From Pseudanabaena yagii GIHE-NHR1 (GTDB lineage Bacteria; Cyanobacteriota; Cyanobacteriia; Pseudanabaenales; Pseudanabaenaceae), in assembly GCF_012863495.1 (NCBI RefSeq), contig NZ_JAAVJL010000001.1, forward strand, positions 2,290,001-2,354,000: a stretch of 64,000 bases of DNA, given 5' to 3'. Shown here one piece after another: positions 34,190-41,629 of this stretch. How positions within the stretch are numbered: position 1 is the first letter of the stretch; the number at the start of each line of letters is the position of its first letter. Under the pieces are notes generated by a model. That model was not told the origin of the DNA. It was given only the letters and a program-made list of their open reading frames with translations, and did not search any database. The position numbers were made by a program, and so were the translations under genes.

Positions 34190-34583
34190 TAATTGCTTTG
34201 CTTACTCTGGCTTTATGTTGGGCTTTTTCTTCTGGGCTTTGGTTGGCTCAACTAAATCCCCTCAAGCCTAAAAAACACGGTCGTCTTCCTAAAAGCATTT
34301 TTCGCCTTGGTTTTGATTTCCTTCGTCACATCATCTTTGACTTACATCTCAATTCTCAAGCCTTCTTTAACTCCATTAAATTTTTGTCCTGTACTTAGCT
34401 AAATACCTATAAAACTATGCGACAGGCGATCTAGATCAGGCGTTAGGGATACTGCAAGCCATTTTGCAAGAATGTCAGCAGAATTTGCTAAAATCTAGGA
34501 GTTATTAAAGATCTAAGTTAAATCAATATCTTTTCGATGCAAGATGGCTAATTAACTGTATTGGAAAAAATGCCTTTGCTAGT

Positions 34584-34673
34584 GAGACTGTAAAAAATTT
34601 TGTGTAAACTCAGGCTGAAATTATTGATTATTCGTTAAATTTGCCAATGAAACACTAAAAAAATTACAGTCTC
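34584..34673. mobile_element. 90-bp IS256-like MITE with 8-bp target duplication
   Basis: GAGACTGTAAAAAATTTTGTGT at one end (22 bases, given here as ends GAGACTGTAA and TTTTGTGT) pairs imperfectly with the other end, complement GAGACTGTAA...TTTAGTGT. The 8-bp sequence TTGCTAGT is repeated at 34576-34583 and 34674-34681. Both the terminal sequence and the 8-bp duplication are typical of IS256-family ends, so this is a non-autonomous derivative. The rest of the interval from 34408 to 34789 shows no gene or recognisable site. Confidence 0.5.
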
Positions 34674-34789
34674 TTGCTAGTAACAGAAACTGGATATAGA
34701 AAGATTTTTATCTTGTGTCTCACTGCTTATCTTGTTCATCCTCTTGTCGTAAACGAGTAATAACTGGATTATTTAGTCAATCAGATATC

Positions 34790-37700
34790 ATGGCTCATTC
34801 CATTCCTTACATCTCGCGTCAATCGGCTGAGGATTTACAAAATTCTTTTGTGAGGGCTTTGGCTGAGCCTGCCGCGTATCCAGTGATGTTTTATATTTGG
34901 GGTATCGGTGGTGTGGGCAAGTCTACTCTGAAAAGACGATTAGTAGACACCCATTGCCAACAGGCTGATTTTACAGAAGTGTCGTTTGGATTAACTGAGG
35001 GGATTAATACGCCTATTGAGTTAATGGCAAAATTGCATTCACAGTTACCGCCATTAGCATTTTGGCAAAGAGATCTACTAGCAAAAGATCCATTTCAGAC
35101 TTTATATGACGAATATCAACAAACAGCCAATCAACTGCAAACTGAATCGATTGACGGTAAAAAGTTAGTTGATAAAGAACAGTTGGATCATGTAAAAAGT
35201 TTGCTTAAGGCAGGGGCGAGTGCATTAGGAGATCTGATGCCAATATCGGGATTGAGTAAGCCTGTACTAGAGACTACAGCGGAAAGAACGGTTGATATAG
35301 CAGGGATGTTATTGACGGAAAAGGATCATTGGCAGCAGGTGTTACAACAGCATCGAGCAACAAAGAAAAACAAAGAATTACAGGCTTTGATGTTAGAGCC
35401 GATTCCTAAATTGACTAAAGCTTTTGCGGAGGCTTTGGTACAACGATCGCAACAGACTAAAAAGACGGTGGTATTAGTGCTGGATACCTACGAAAAAGTC
35501 ACATCGGATCTAGATCGTTGGCTATGGCAATCTTTATTAGCAAATACGCAACTTCAGCCGCATCGCGTGCGGTTGGTGGTGGCGGGTAGAAAAAGTTTGT
35601 TGGATGAGGAAGCATGGCGCAAGCTTCAGCAGGATCGCAATCTCATTTTTGAGCGTCAATTGGATCGATTTGACCAAAGCCAAACTCAAAAATATTTACA
35701 GGATATTGGCATTAAGGATGATGTGGAAATCGCGGCAATCTTTAAGGTTACAAAGGGACTGCCCTACTATCTCAATTGGGTGCGACAGAAACAGGAAAAA
35801 GGTAAACCGATTAGTTTTGCTCAGGGTAATCAAGGGATTGTCAAGTTATTGCTACAGGGTTTGAATGATAAGGAAAAGCAAGCATTACAAATCGCAGCTT
35901 GTTGTCGGTGGTTCGAGCGCCGATTGATTCAGCATTTGCTGGAACAGCAGTCTGAGTTGAACTGGGAAAATGGACAAAGTTGTTATGATTGGTTGATCCA
36001 AAGAGAATTTGTGGAGCCAATCCAAAGGTTTTATCGACTCGATGATGTGGCGCGAGATGTGTTTCGAGAATCTCTCTGGCAAGAATCTATTGAACAATTT
36101 GCCCAAACCCATAAAATCATTGCTGATTATTACAACGTTCAAGGCGATCGGGTGATTGCGCCTGAGAGTCATGTCAGCGAAAAATATGCTAGTGCCGAAT
36201 GGTGTCGCTACAAGGCTGAAGCGCTTTATCACATTTGCTTTGCCGCCAATCGAGATATTCGCCAAGTCCTTTTGACTCATCTTTTTGAATCCCATTATTT
36301 TAATCAAACTGATGTAATCAAAACTCTCTTTACCGTGATCGCTAGTGAATTTAGTCTCGAATCTCATGGTTTATTGACTGAAAGTACACGCAAATTTTTG
36401 AGTACGATCCAGCCAGCAGTGATGAATGGATCGATGGTTTTAGAAAAGGAAGTTGTCAGAACCGAAGAATTAGACAAACTAAATCTCTCTCGCTCTCAAC
36501 TAGAATCGACAAGGCAAATCTGCTTTGGTCAAATCCCATCTTTAGAAGGTTTAGCGAAGTTTGCGGCGCTCATTTACAAAGCGAAGATTGTCCCTAAAGC
36601 TCAACGGCTTCAATGGTTACAACAAGCAAAGAAAATTGCTGAGCATATCGTCACAGAGGCAAATCCCGAATTTAGCTCTGGCTTGTTCTTATGGGATTTA
36701 GGCGATGCTTTCATTGAAGCAGAAAACTACGAAGAAGTGATCGCTTCCTATGACAGAGCCGTAGAAATCAAACCTGACTACCACGAAGCATGGTACAACC
36801 GAGGCATTGCGCTAGATAATTTAGGAAGATACGAAGAAGAGATCGCCTCCTATGACCAAGCCGTAGCCATCAAACCTGACTTACACCAAGCATGGTACAA
36901 CCGAGGTGTTGCGCTAGATAATTTAGGAAGATACGAAGAAGAGATCGCCTCCTATGACCAAGCCGTAGCCATCAAACCTGACAAACACGAAGCATGGAAC
37001 AACCGAGGTGTTGCGCTAGTTAATTTAGGAAGAAATGAAGAAGCGATCGCCTCCTATGACCGAGCCGTAGCCATCAAACCTGACAAACACGAAGCATGGA
37101 ACAACCGAGGCATTGCGCTAGGTAATTTAGGAAGATACGAAGAAGCGATCGCTTCCTATGACAGAGCCGTAGAAATCAAACCTGACTTCCACGAAGCATG
37201 GAACAACCGAGGCATTGCGCTAGATAATTTAGGAAGATACGAAGAAGCGATCGCCTCCTATGACCGAGCCGTAGCCATCAAACCTGACTTCCACGAAGCA
37301 TGGTACAACCGAGGCTTTGCGCTAGGTAATTTAGGAAGATACGAAGAAGCGATCGCTTCCTATGACCGAGCCGTAGCCATCAAACCTGACAAACACGAAG
37401 CATGGAACAACCGAGGCATTGCGCTAGGTAATTTAGGAAGATACGAAGAAGCGATCGCTTCCTATGACAGAGCCGTAGCCATCAAACCTGATGACCACGA
37501 AGCATGGAACAACCGAGGCATTGCGCTAGGTAATTTAGGAAGATACGAAGAAGCGATCGCTTCCTATGACAGAGCCGTAGAAATCAAACCTGATGACCAC
37601 GAAGCATGGAACAACCGAGGCATTGCGCTAGGTAATTTAGGAAGATACGAAGAAGCGATCGCTTCCTATGACAGAGCCGTAGCCATCAAACCTGATGACC

Positions 37701-38281
37701 ACGAAGCATGGAACAACCGAGGCTTTGCGCTAGATAATTTAGGAAGATACGAAGAAGCGATCGCCTCCTATGACCGAGCCGTAGCCATCAAACCTGACTT
37801 CCACGAAGCATGGTACAACCGAGGCTTTGCGCTAGGTAATTTAGGAAGATACGAAGAAGCGATCTCTTCCTACGATAAAACATTAGAAATAAAACCTGAC
37901 TACCACTATGCTTGGGATAATCGAGGTGATGCGCTAAGAGATCTAAATAGATATGAAGAAGCGATCTCATCTTATGACAAAGCCTTAGAGATAAAACCTG
38001 ACTACCACTATGCTTGGAGCAGTCGAGGTTATGCATTTTTGAGGTTAGGAAAATTTGATGAGGCTCTTGCTAGCTTTGAGAAAGAAATGGAATTTAATGA
38101 GGGTAGCGCTTATTATGACAAAGCCTGTTTCTATGTAGTACAGAATCAAATTGATGAAGCTATTCTCAACCTACAAAAAACAATTGAGATAGATAGTGAA
38201 GAATATCTTAATAGAGCAAAGACCGACTCAGATTTTGACAACATCCGCCACGATCCACGCTTTCAAGCCTTGATACAATAG
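34790..38281 (+). CDS. STAND NTPase with 13 TPRs, 1163 aa
   Basis: A soluble ATPase of the NB-ARC/NACHT-like class. I start at the ATG at 34790 (MAHSIPYISRQSAEDL); the in-frame GTG at 34715 would add a Cys/Ser-rich N-terminus that looks non-coding. Walker A is GIGGVGKST at about 38-46, and Walker B is VVLVLDTYE at about 225-233. A helical/winged-helix part follows to about 480. Residues about 645-1083 are 13 TPRs of 34 aa with the unit YEEAIASYDRAVAIKPD, many identical. The tail, YYDKACFYVVQNQIDEAI to DSDFDNIRHDPRFQALIQ, is the usual TPR-end module. No effector domain is recognisable. Only 11 bases separate it from a TA operon, and a copy of its last 50 bases recurs at 39329. Confidence 0.85.
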   Translation: MAHSIPYISRQSAEDLQNSFVRALAEPAAYPVMFYIWGIGGVGKSTLKRRLVDTHCQQADFTEVSFGLTEGINTPIELMAKLHSQLPPLAFWQRDLLAKDPFQTLYDEYQQTANQLQTESIDGKKLVDKEQLDHVKSLLKAGASALGDLMPISGLSKPVLETTAERTVDIAGMLLTEKDHWQQVLQQHRATKKNKELQALMLEPIPKLTKAFAEALVQRSQQTKKTVVLVLDTYEKVTSDLDRWLWQSLLANTQLQPHRVRLVVAGRKSLLDEEAWRKLQQDRNLIFERQLDRFDQSQTQKYLQDIGIKDDVEIAAIFKVTKGLPYYLNWVRQKQEKGKPISFAQGNQGIVKLLLQGLNDKEKQALQIAACCRWFERRLIQHLLEQQSELNWENGQSCYDWLIQREFVEPIQRFYRLDDVARDVFRESLWQESIEQFAQTHKIIADYYNVQGDRVIAPESHVSEKYASAEWCRYKAEALYHICFAANRDIRQVLLTHLFESHYFNQTDVIKTLFTVIASEFSLESHGLLTESTRKFLSTIQPAVMNGSMVLEKEVVRTEELDKLNLSRSQLESTRQICFGQIPSLEGLAKFAALIYKAKIVPKAQRLQWLQQAKKIAEHIVTEANPEFSSGLFLWDLGDAFIEAENYEEVIASYDRAVEIKPDYHEAWYNRGIALDNLGRYEEEIASYDQAVAIKPDLHQAWYNRGVALDNLGRYEEEIASYDQAVAIKPDKHEAWNNRGVALVNLGRNEEAIASYDRAVAIKPDKHEAWNNRGIALGNLGRYEEAIASYDRAVEIKPDFHEAWNNRGIALDNLGRYEEAIASYDRAVAIKPDFHEAWYNRGFALGNLGRYEEAIASYDRAVAIKPDKHEAWNNRGIALGNLGRYEEAIASYDRAVAIKPDDHEAWNNRGIALGNLGRYEEAIASYDRAVEIKPDDHEAWNNRGIALGNLGRYEEAIASYDRAVAIKPDDHEAWNNRGFALDNLGRYEEAIASYDRAVAIKPDFHEAWYNRGFALGNLGRYEEAISSYDKTLEIKPDYHYAWDNRGDALRDLNRYEEAISSYDKALEIKPDYHYAWSSRGYAFLRLGKFDEALASFEKEMEFNEGSAYYDKACFYVVQNQIDEAILNLQKTIEIDSEEYLNRAKTDSDFDNIRHDPRFQALIQ
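36724..38040 (+). repeat. Thirteen 102-bp tandem repeats (TPR-coding)
   Basis: Each unit encodes one TPR, and most middle units differ at only a few positions, chiefly at the residues following KPD (Y, L, K, F or D), which lie on the ligand-facing side. From the fourth unit onward, GCGATCGC (HIP1) recurs at the same place in most units, within the codons for EAIAS. Identity at silent sites shows recent amplification or gene conversion. Confidence 0.95.
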
Positions 38282-38292
38282 GAGAAAACACC

Positions 38293-38553
38293 ATGACTAC
38301 CCTACTCGAACAAGCCTTTACCGCCGCTTCTGCACTACCTCAGACAGAACAAGATGCGATCGCCCATGATATCTTCCGAAGACTTGAAGCCAGAAAAAAG
38401 TCTCGCCGATCTTTACTAAAAATGCCATTAGAACAACGCCGCCAAATCCTTGCTCAGCAAGCAGAAAAGATGGTAGAGCATTATCAACAAAATCCAGAAT
38501 GGAAAGAACTAGGAGCAGGAGATATTCTTGAGTATAGCCATGAAACCAAATAG
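38293..38553 (+). CDS. Antitoxin of a MazEF-type module, 86 aa
   Basis: A small, charged helical protein beginning MTTLLEQAFTAASALPQTEQ, with RRLEARKKSRR and LEQRRQILAQQAEKM helices, preceded by AGGAG. It overlaps the MazF-like toxin gene by 14 bases, so it is taken as the cognate antitoxin, although it is not a MazE AbrB-fold protein. The N-terminus resembles the small addiction-module proteins common in cyanobacteria. It starts 11 bases after the STAND-TPR stop and may share that transcript. Confidence 0.75.
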   Translation: MTTLLEQAFTAASALPQTEQDAIAHDIFRRLEARKKSRRSLLKMPLEQRRQILAQQAEKMVEHYQQNPEWKELGAGDILEYSHETK

Positions 38554-38893
38554 AGGTGAAATCTGGCTGGTCAATCTTGAGCCAACCGTCGGTGCGGAAA
38601 TTCGGAAAACTAGACCAGTGGTTGTGATTAGCTCAGATGCGATCGGCAAATTACCCATAAAACTGATTGCTCCCATTACTGACTGGAAACCATATTTCGA
38701 GGAAAACATCTGGCATATCAAGATTGAGCCAGATAGCACGAATGGATTAAGTAAAGTCTCAGCAATTGATACGCTTCAACTAAGAGGTTTAGATACCACA
38801 AGGTTTATCCGACAACTAGGGAGAATTTCTGAAGACATAATGATAGAAATTACGATCGCGATCGCTCTAGTAATCGAATATACACCAGAGTAA
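38540..38893 (+). CDS. MazF/PemK-type endoribonuclease toxin
   Basis: A 117-aa toxin of the MazF/PemK fold that would cut single-stranded RNA at short motifs. The N-terminal signature is NRGEIWLVNLEPTVGAEIRK, followed by TRPVVVIS with the catalytic Arg region, and VSAIDTLQLRGLD supplies the Ser/Thr-containing strand. I start at the ATG at 38540; an upstream TTG at 38528 adds only four residues. The gene is intact and overlaps its antitoxin gene by 14 bases. Confidence 0.9.
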   Translation: MKPNRGEIWLVNLEPTVGAEIRKTRPVVVISSDAIGKLPIKLIAPITDWKPYFEENIWHIKIEPDSTNGLSKVSAIDTLQLRGLDTTRFIRQLGRISEDIMIEITIAIALVIEYTPE

Positions 38894-38933
38894 AAAGCAA
38901 GCAAAGACCGAAATCATCAATGGAGATAAACCC

Positions 38934-39263
38934 ATGAGCATAGTTTTAGAACGCGAAGCACCACCCTTTCGAGAAGACGAAACAGGAGCAATTCGCATCG
39001 GCAAAACTAGAGTACTTCTAGAACTAGTAATCAGAGCATTCCTAGACGGAGCATCGCCCGAAACCATCGTGCAGCAATACTCTACCCTGTCTCTATCCGA
39101 TACTTACAGCGCGATCACCTACTACCTTCGCCATCAAGAATCCATAGAAGCCTATCTCCAACAAAGAGAACAAATCGCCGCAAAAGTTCAGCAACGATTC
39201 CAAGAACTGCAACCAGATATGAGCCTAATGCGATCGCGCCTATTAGCCAGACGCAATAATTGA
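38934..39263 (+). CDS. DUF433 family protein, orphan antitoxin
   Basis: A 109-aa protein with the DUF433 helix-turn-helix core (IRIGKTRVLLELVIRAFLDG and SPETIVQQYSTLSLSDTY), a family that usually acts as the antitoxin to a DUF5615 PIN-like toxin encoded just downstream. Here no such toxin follows; only a short untranslated stretch precedes a repeat of the STAND-TPR gene's tail. The toxin gene may have been deleted at the recombination point near 39330. Confidence 0.85.
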   Translation: MSIVLEREAPPFREDETGAIRIGKTRVLLELVIRAFLDGASPETIVQQYSTLSLSDTYSAITYYLRHQESIEAYLQQREQIAAKVQQRFQELQPDMSLMRSRLLARRNN

Positions 39264-39328
39264 AGTTACCGAACAATCAGAATGGGATACGAAAGTGTTG
39301 TATTTGCCATTGGTTTAGGATAGCTAAG

Positions 39329-39376
39329 ATTTTGATAACATCCGCCGCGATCGCTGCTTTCAAGCCTTGATACAAT
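39329..39376 (+). pseudogene. Repeated 3' end of the STAND-TPR gene
   Basis: Bases 39329-39376 match 38232-38280, the last 16 codons of the STAND-TPR gene (FDNIRHDPRFQALIQ), with a handful of substitutions, including one that creates a HIP1 site. The three TA genes lie between the two copies. This is the scar of a duplication, or of an insertion that brought its own version of the gene end. Confidence 0.85.
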
Positions 39377-39409
39377 ATAGTTGCTGGAGCTTTGCTTGGC
39401 TGTTTCTGC

Positions 39410-40414
39410 TTACCCACTTAGCAATTCCCAAACTGCTTGACGTATGAACTGTTCATCTTCAGGATTTTGATAGGGATTGCCCGCACGATGTCCCCAGATC
39501 GAAGGAATGGGAAGATAGGAACTATTGGGAATTAGAGTCGCTTCGCGATCGCAATCTTCGGGGGTAAAATACAAATCCGTAGTGCTGGGCATGACTAGGG
39601 TTTTCGCTTGAATCGATCGCATGGCAAGTTCATAATCTTTTTGATAAATAGGATTATCACTGACATCGCACCTGAGCCAAGTGTCAAGCATTGCCATCAA
39701 ATTTCGCGGATCGCGCTTGCGATAGCCAGCTTCCCAACCACGCAGAAGATAATCTTCAAGAGATTCGTAACCGAATTGATAATACAAACCTTCACGATAA
39801 AAGGCTTGGGATGCTGCCCAACTGGCGTAAATTCTGGCAAAGGTGCGAAATCCGCGATCGGGAATGCCATCAAAACTAGTTCCATTCCAATTTGGATCGC
39901 TAGTTAGAGAATATCGCAAACTCTCTAGGAAAATGCGATTATGCTCTGTAGTTTTCGCCGTGCCGCAAATTGCGGCGATACGTTCTACGCGATCGCTATA
40001 CAATGCACCCCAATGATAAGCCTGCTGTGCGCCCATCGACCAGCCGTAAACAAGGGCTAAGCGCTTAATCCCAAAGACTTCGCGTAGCAGTTGCTCTTGA
40101 GCCGTGACATTATCGAGATGGGTAAACCAGAAACCTTGCTCAGCTAAGCCACATTCCGCACAGTTACTAGGCGAACTCGATAGTCCATTCCCAAACATAT
40201 TGATGATGATCACAAACCATTTAGTCGGATCGAGAATACCCTCAGGTCGCACTAGCCACTCAATATCGGGGTGTTGTGCCCCGTAGGAGGTGGGATAGAG
40301 AATTACATTGGAGCGATCGCCATTTAGTTCGCCATGGGTCTGATAAACCAGTTGCGCTTGTGGCAAAGTTGCCCCGCACTGAAGTTGAAAGTTCTCAATT
40401 GTAAAAACGTTCAT
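39410..40414 (-). CDS. Alpha/beta hydrolase, homoserine acetyltransferase-like
   Basis: A 334-aa protein of the MetX-like alpha/beta-hydrolase family. The nucleophile is the Ser in YGWSMGAQQAY, the acid is in PSTTDLYFTPEDC, and the His is in IWGHRAGNP. The N-terminal QLVYQTHGELN and the INMFGNGLSSSPSN oxyanion region are typical of the family. The true substrate is uncertain: many cyanobacterial relatives are not proven acetyltransferases. Its start overlaps the end of the desaturase gene by 4 bases (ATGA), so the two are co-translated. No signal peptide is present. Confidence 0.82.
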   Translation of the reverse strand: MNVFTIENFQLQCGATLPQAQLVYQTHGELNGDRSNVILYPTSYGAQHPDIEWLVRPEGILDPTKWFVIIINMFGNGLSSSPSNCAECGLAEQGFWFTHLDNVTAQEQLLREVFGIKRLALVYGWSMGAQQAYHWGALYSDRVERIAAICGTAKTTEHNRIFLESLRYSLTSDPNWNGTSFDGIPDRGFRTFARIYASWAASQAFYREGLYYQFGYESLEDYLLRGWEAGYRKRDPRNLMAMLDTWLRCDVSDNPIYQKDYELAMRSIQAKTLVMPSTTDLYFTPEDCDREATLIPNSSYLPIPSIWGHRAGNPYQNPEDEQFIRQAVWELLSG

Positions 40415-41427
40415 GCTGCGGAGTTCCCAGTCTTTGCGCCGAAATTAGCGATGATTTGGCGATGGACATTGATATAGCCATTTTCGACACATTCAAAATG
40501 GGAACTTAATTTTGTATGGGCTGCACCTAATTGATGGAAGGGAATGGAAGCATAGAGATGATGCTCGGCATGGTAAGAAATATTCCAAATCAAGAATCGT
40601 AAGGGTGCAAGGGTGAGCGTGGTGCGGGTATTGGCAAGCATATTGTCGGTATTGGGGCGATCGGTATGCTCGGCTAGGAGCAGAAATCTTAAAATCGGCT
40701 GACCAACTGCGAGGGGTAGCATCCAATAGGTAATAAACCAAGGTTGTTGAAAATAGATAGAAATAGCGATCGCTACGGCATAAACCAACAGCTGTAAACG
40801 GTTAGAGAGAATCACTTCCGCACGGGAGCTTTCGGGAATAAATGGACAATTTTCTAAGTTGCCGATCGCGGTGAGGAAATGTCTCTTAAACTTGCCAATC
40901 CACCAAGTAATCCCGCTAATTTCGATGATATATTCTCTGAGATTTGTGGGTTTGCGATCGCTAAGTTCTGGATCTTTATCAGGAATCTGGGTATAGCGAT
41001 GATGCCATTTGTGATAGAGCCGATAGAAGGTACTGTTATAAAAAGATAAAAGTCCTGCGAACCAACAAAGGACATCATTGGCGCGATTATTCGTAAAAAC
41101 AGTGCGATGGGATGCCTCATGCAAAGGCGCAAACATAATCGCAATGCTAAATCCGTAAAGCACTAGGGCAGGTATGGCAATAAACCAGCGATCGCTAAGA
41201 TTTCCCATGTTTGTACCCCAGAGATAGCCGCTACCAGCCATCACTGCAAGATGCCCTAATAATTGCAAGGTTCCTTTCAGATTTGACTTAGCATTTAATA
41301 TATTTAATTCTTGTGGTGAAAGGATTTGGGTAGGTTTGAGCTGCGGCTGGCTAGATGTTTCTATGGGAGTTGTGGGAGATGCGAAATCTACTGGATTATC
41401 TATTGCTGGCGTATCGTTGGGAAACAT
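40411..41427 (-). CDS. Membrane fatty acid desaturase
   Basis: A 338-aa membrane-bound di-iron desaturase/hydroxylase. The three histidine boxes are HEASHRTVF, HKWHHRYTQ and HAEHHLYASIP, in the expected order with hydrophobic helices between and around them (about 50-100 and 210-250). The first 45 residues are Pro/Thr/Ser-rich. The preference for acyl lipid, sterol or carotenoid substrate cannot be told from the boxes. It is the first gene of a two-gene operon with the alpha/beta hydrolase. Confidence 0.88.
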   Translation of the reverse strand: MFPNDTPAIDNPVDFASPTTPIETSSQPQLKPTQILSPQELNILNAKSNLKGTLQLLGHLAVMAGSGYLWGTNMGNLSDRWFIAIPALVLYGFSIAIMFAPLHEASHRTVFTNNRANDVLCWFAGLLSFYNSTFYRLYHKWHHRYTQIPDKDPELSDRKPTNLREYIIEISGITWWIGKFKRHFLTAIGNLENCPFIPESSRAEVILSNRLQLLVYAVAIAISIYFQQPWFITYWMLPLAVGQPILRFLLLAEHTDRPNTDNMLANTRTTLTLAPLRFLIWNISYHAEHHLYASIPFHQLGAAHTKLSSHFECVENGYINVHRQIIANFGAKTGNSAA

Positions 41428-41584
41428 GGCTAGAAATCACTTGGTACTTAGTAAGGAAGGGGTTTGATATTCCCAAAATGTTCTTGTCATCTTGGGAATT
41501 GGTATTAAGTATCTGGTGAAAGTGTTCCTAAGTAAGTTAAAGCTAATACTAAATGCAAGATCTTCTAATATTCTTCAAATATAA

Positions 41585-41607
41585 GGGTGCGTTACATTAA
41601 CGCACCC
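41585..41607. repeat. Dispersed hairpin repeat (GTGCGTTACATTAACGCAC type)
   Basis: GGGTGCGTTA-CAT-TAACGCACCC is a perfect 10-bp stem with a 3-base loop, 22 bases beyond the stop codon of the ricin-CAP gene on the other strand. Two degenerate copies occur at 42928-42955 and 42991-43018. It may serve as a terminator, though it lacks a T run. Confidence 0.75.
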
Positions 41608-41629
41608 TACAAGAGCGGCGATCTCAATT

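Larger units (their letters stand above)
32144..34398 (+). mobile_element. IS4-family element, copy A, carrying an IS630 insert
   Basis: The ends CTTAGTACAGGACAAAAA and (complement) CTAAGTACAGGACAAAAA are inverted repeats. A 9-bp target duplication, CTAAATACC, lies at 32135-32143 and 34399-34407. Without the IS630 at 33073-34189 and its TA the element is 1136 bp, against 1141 for the intact copy B. Near the left end GGGGTTTTAT and ATAAAACCCC can pair just before the transposase ATG. Two other copies are in the nest at 50-57 kb. Confidence 0.95.
32223..34398 (+). pseudogene. IS4 transposase, copy A (two frameshifts plus IS630 insertion)
   Basis: The frame starts MKEINLFREKLQQHLQWNR as in intact copy B. 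Two single-base deletions near 32607 and 32623 (AAAAAAGTAAC for AAAAAAGGTAAC, ACACCGTG for ACACCCGTG) move it out of and back into frame around residue 130. At 33071 an IS630 splits the C-terminal part after the segment DPERLSKL, and the rest resumes at 34192 with LLTLALCWAFSSGLW. The YREK signature, YAKRWAIETLFGCFK, is present. It cannot make a normal transposase. Confidence 0.93.

Noticed and set aside
34715-34789. Upstream GTG start for the STAND-TPR protein
   Set aside because: It adds 25 residues rich in Cys and Ser that look like translated non-coding DNA and overlap the region next to the IS256-like MITE.
36724-38040. Regular repeats reminiscent of a CRISPR array
   Set aside because: The 102-bp period lies in a continuous reading frame of TPRs, without 30-40 bp unique spacers. 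No cas genes occur in the window.
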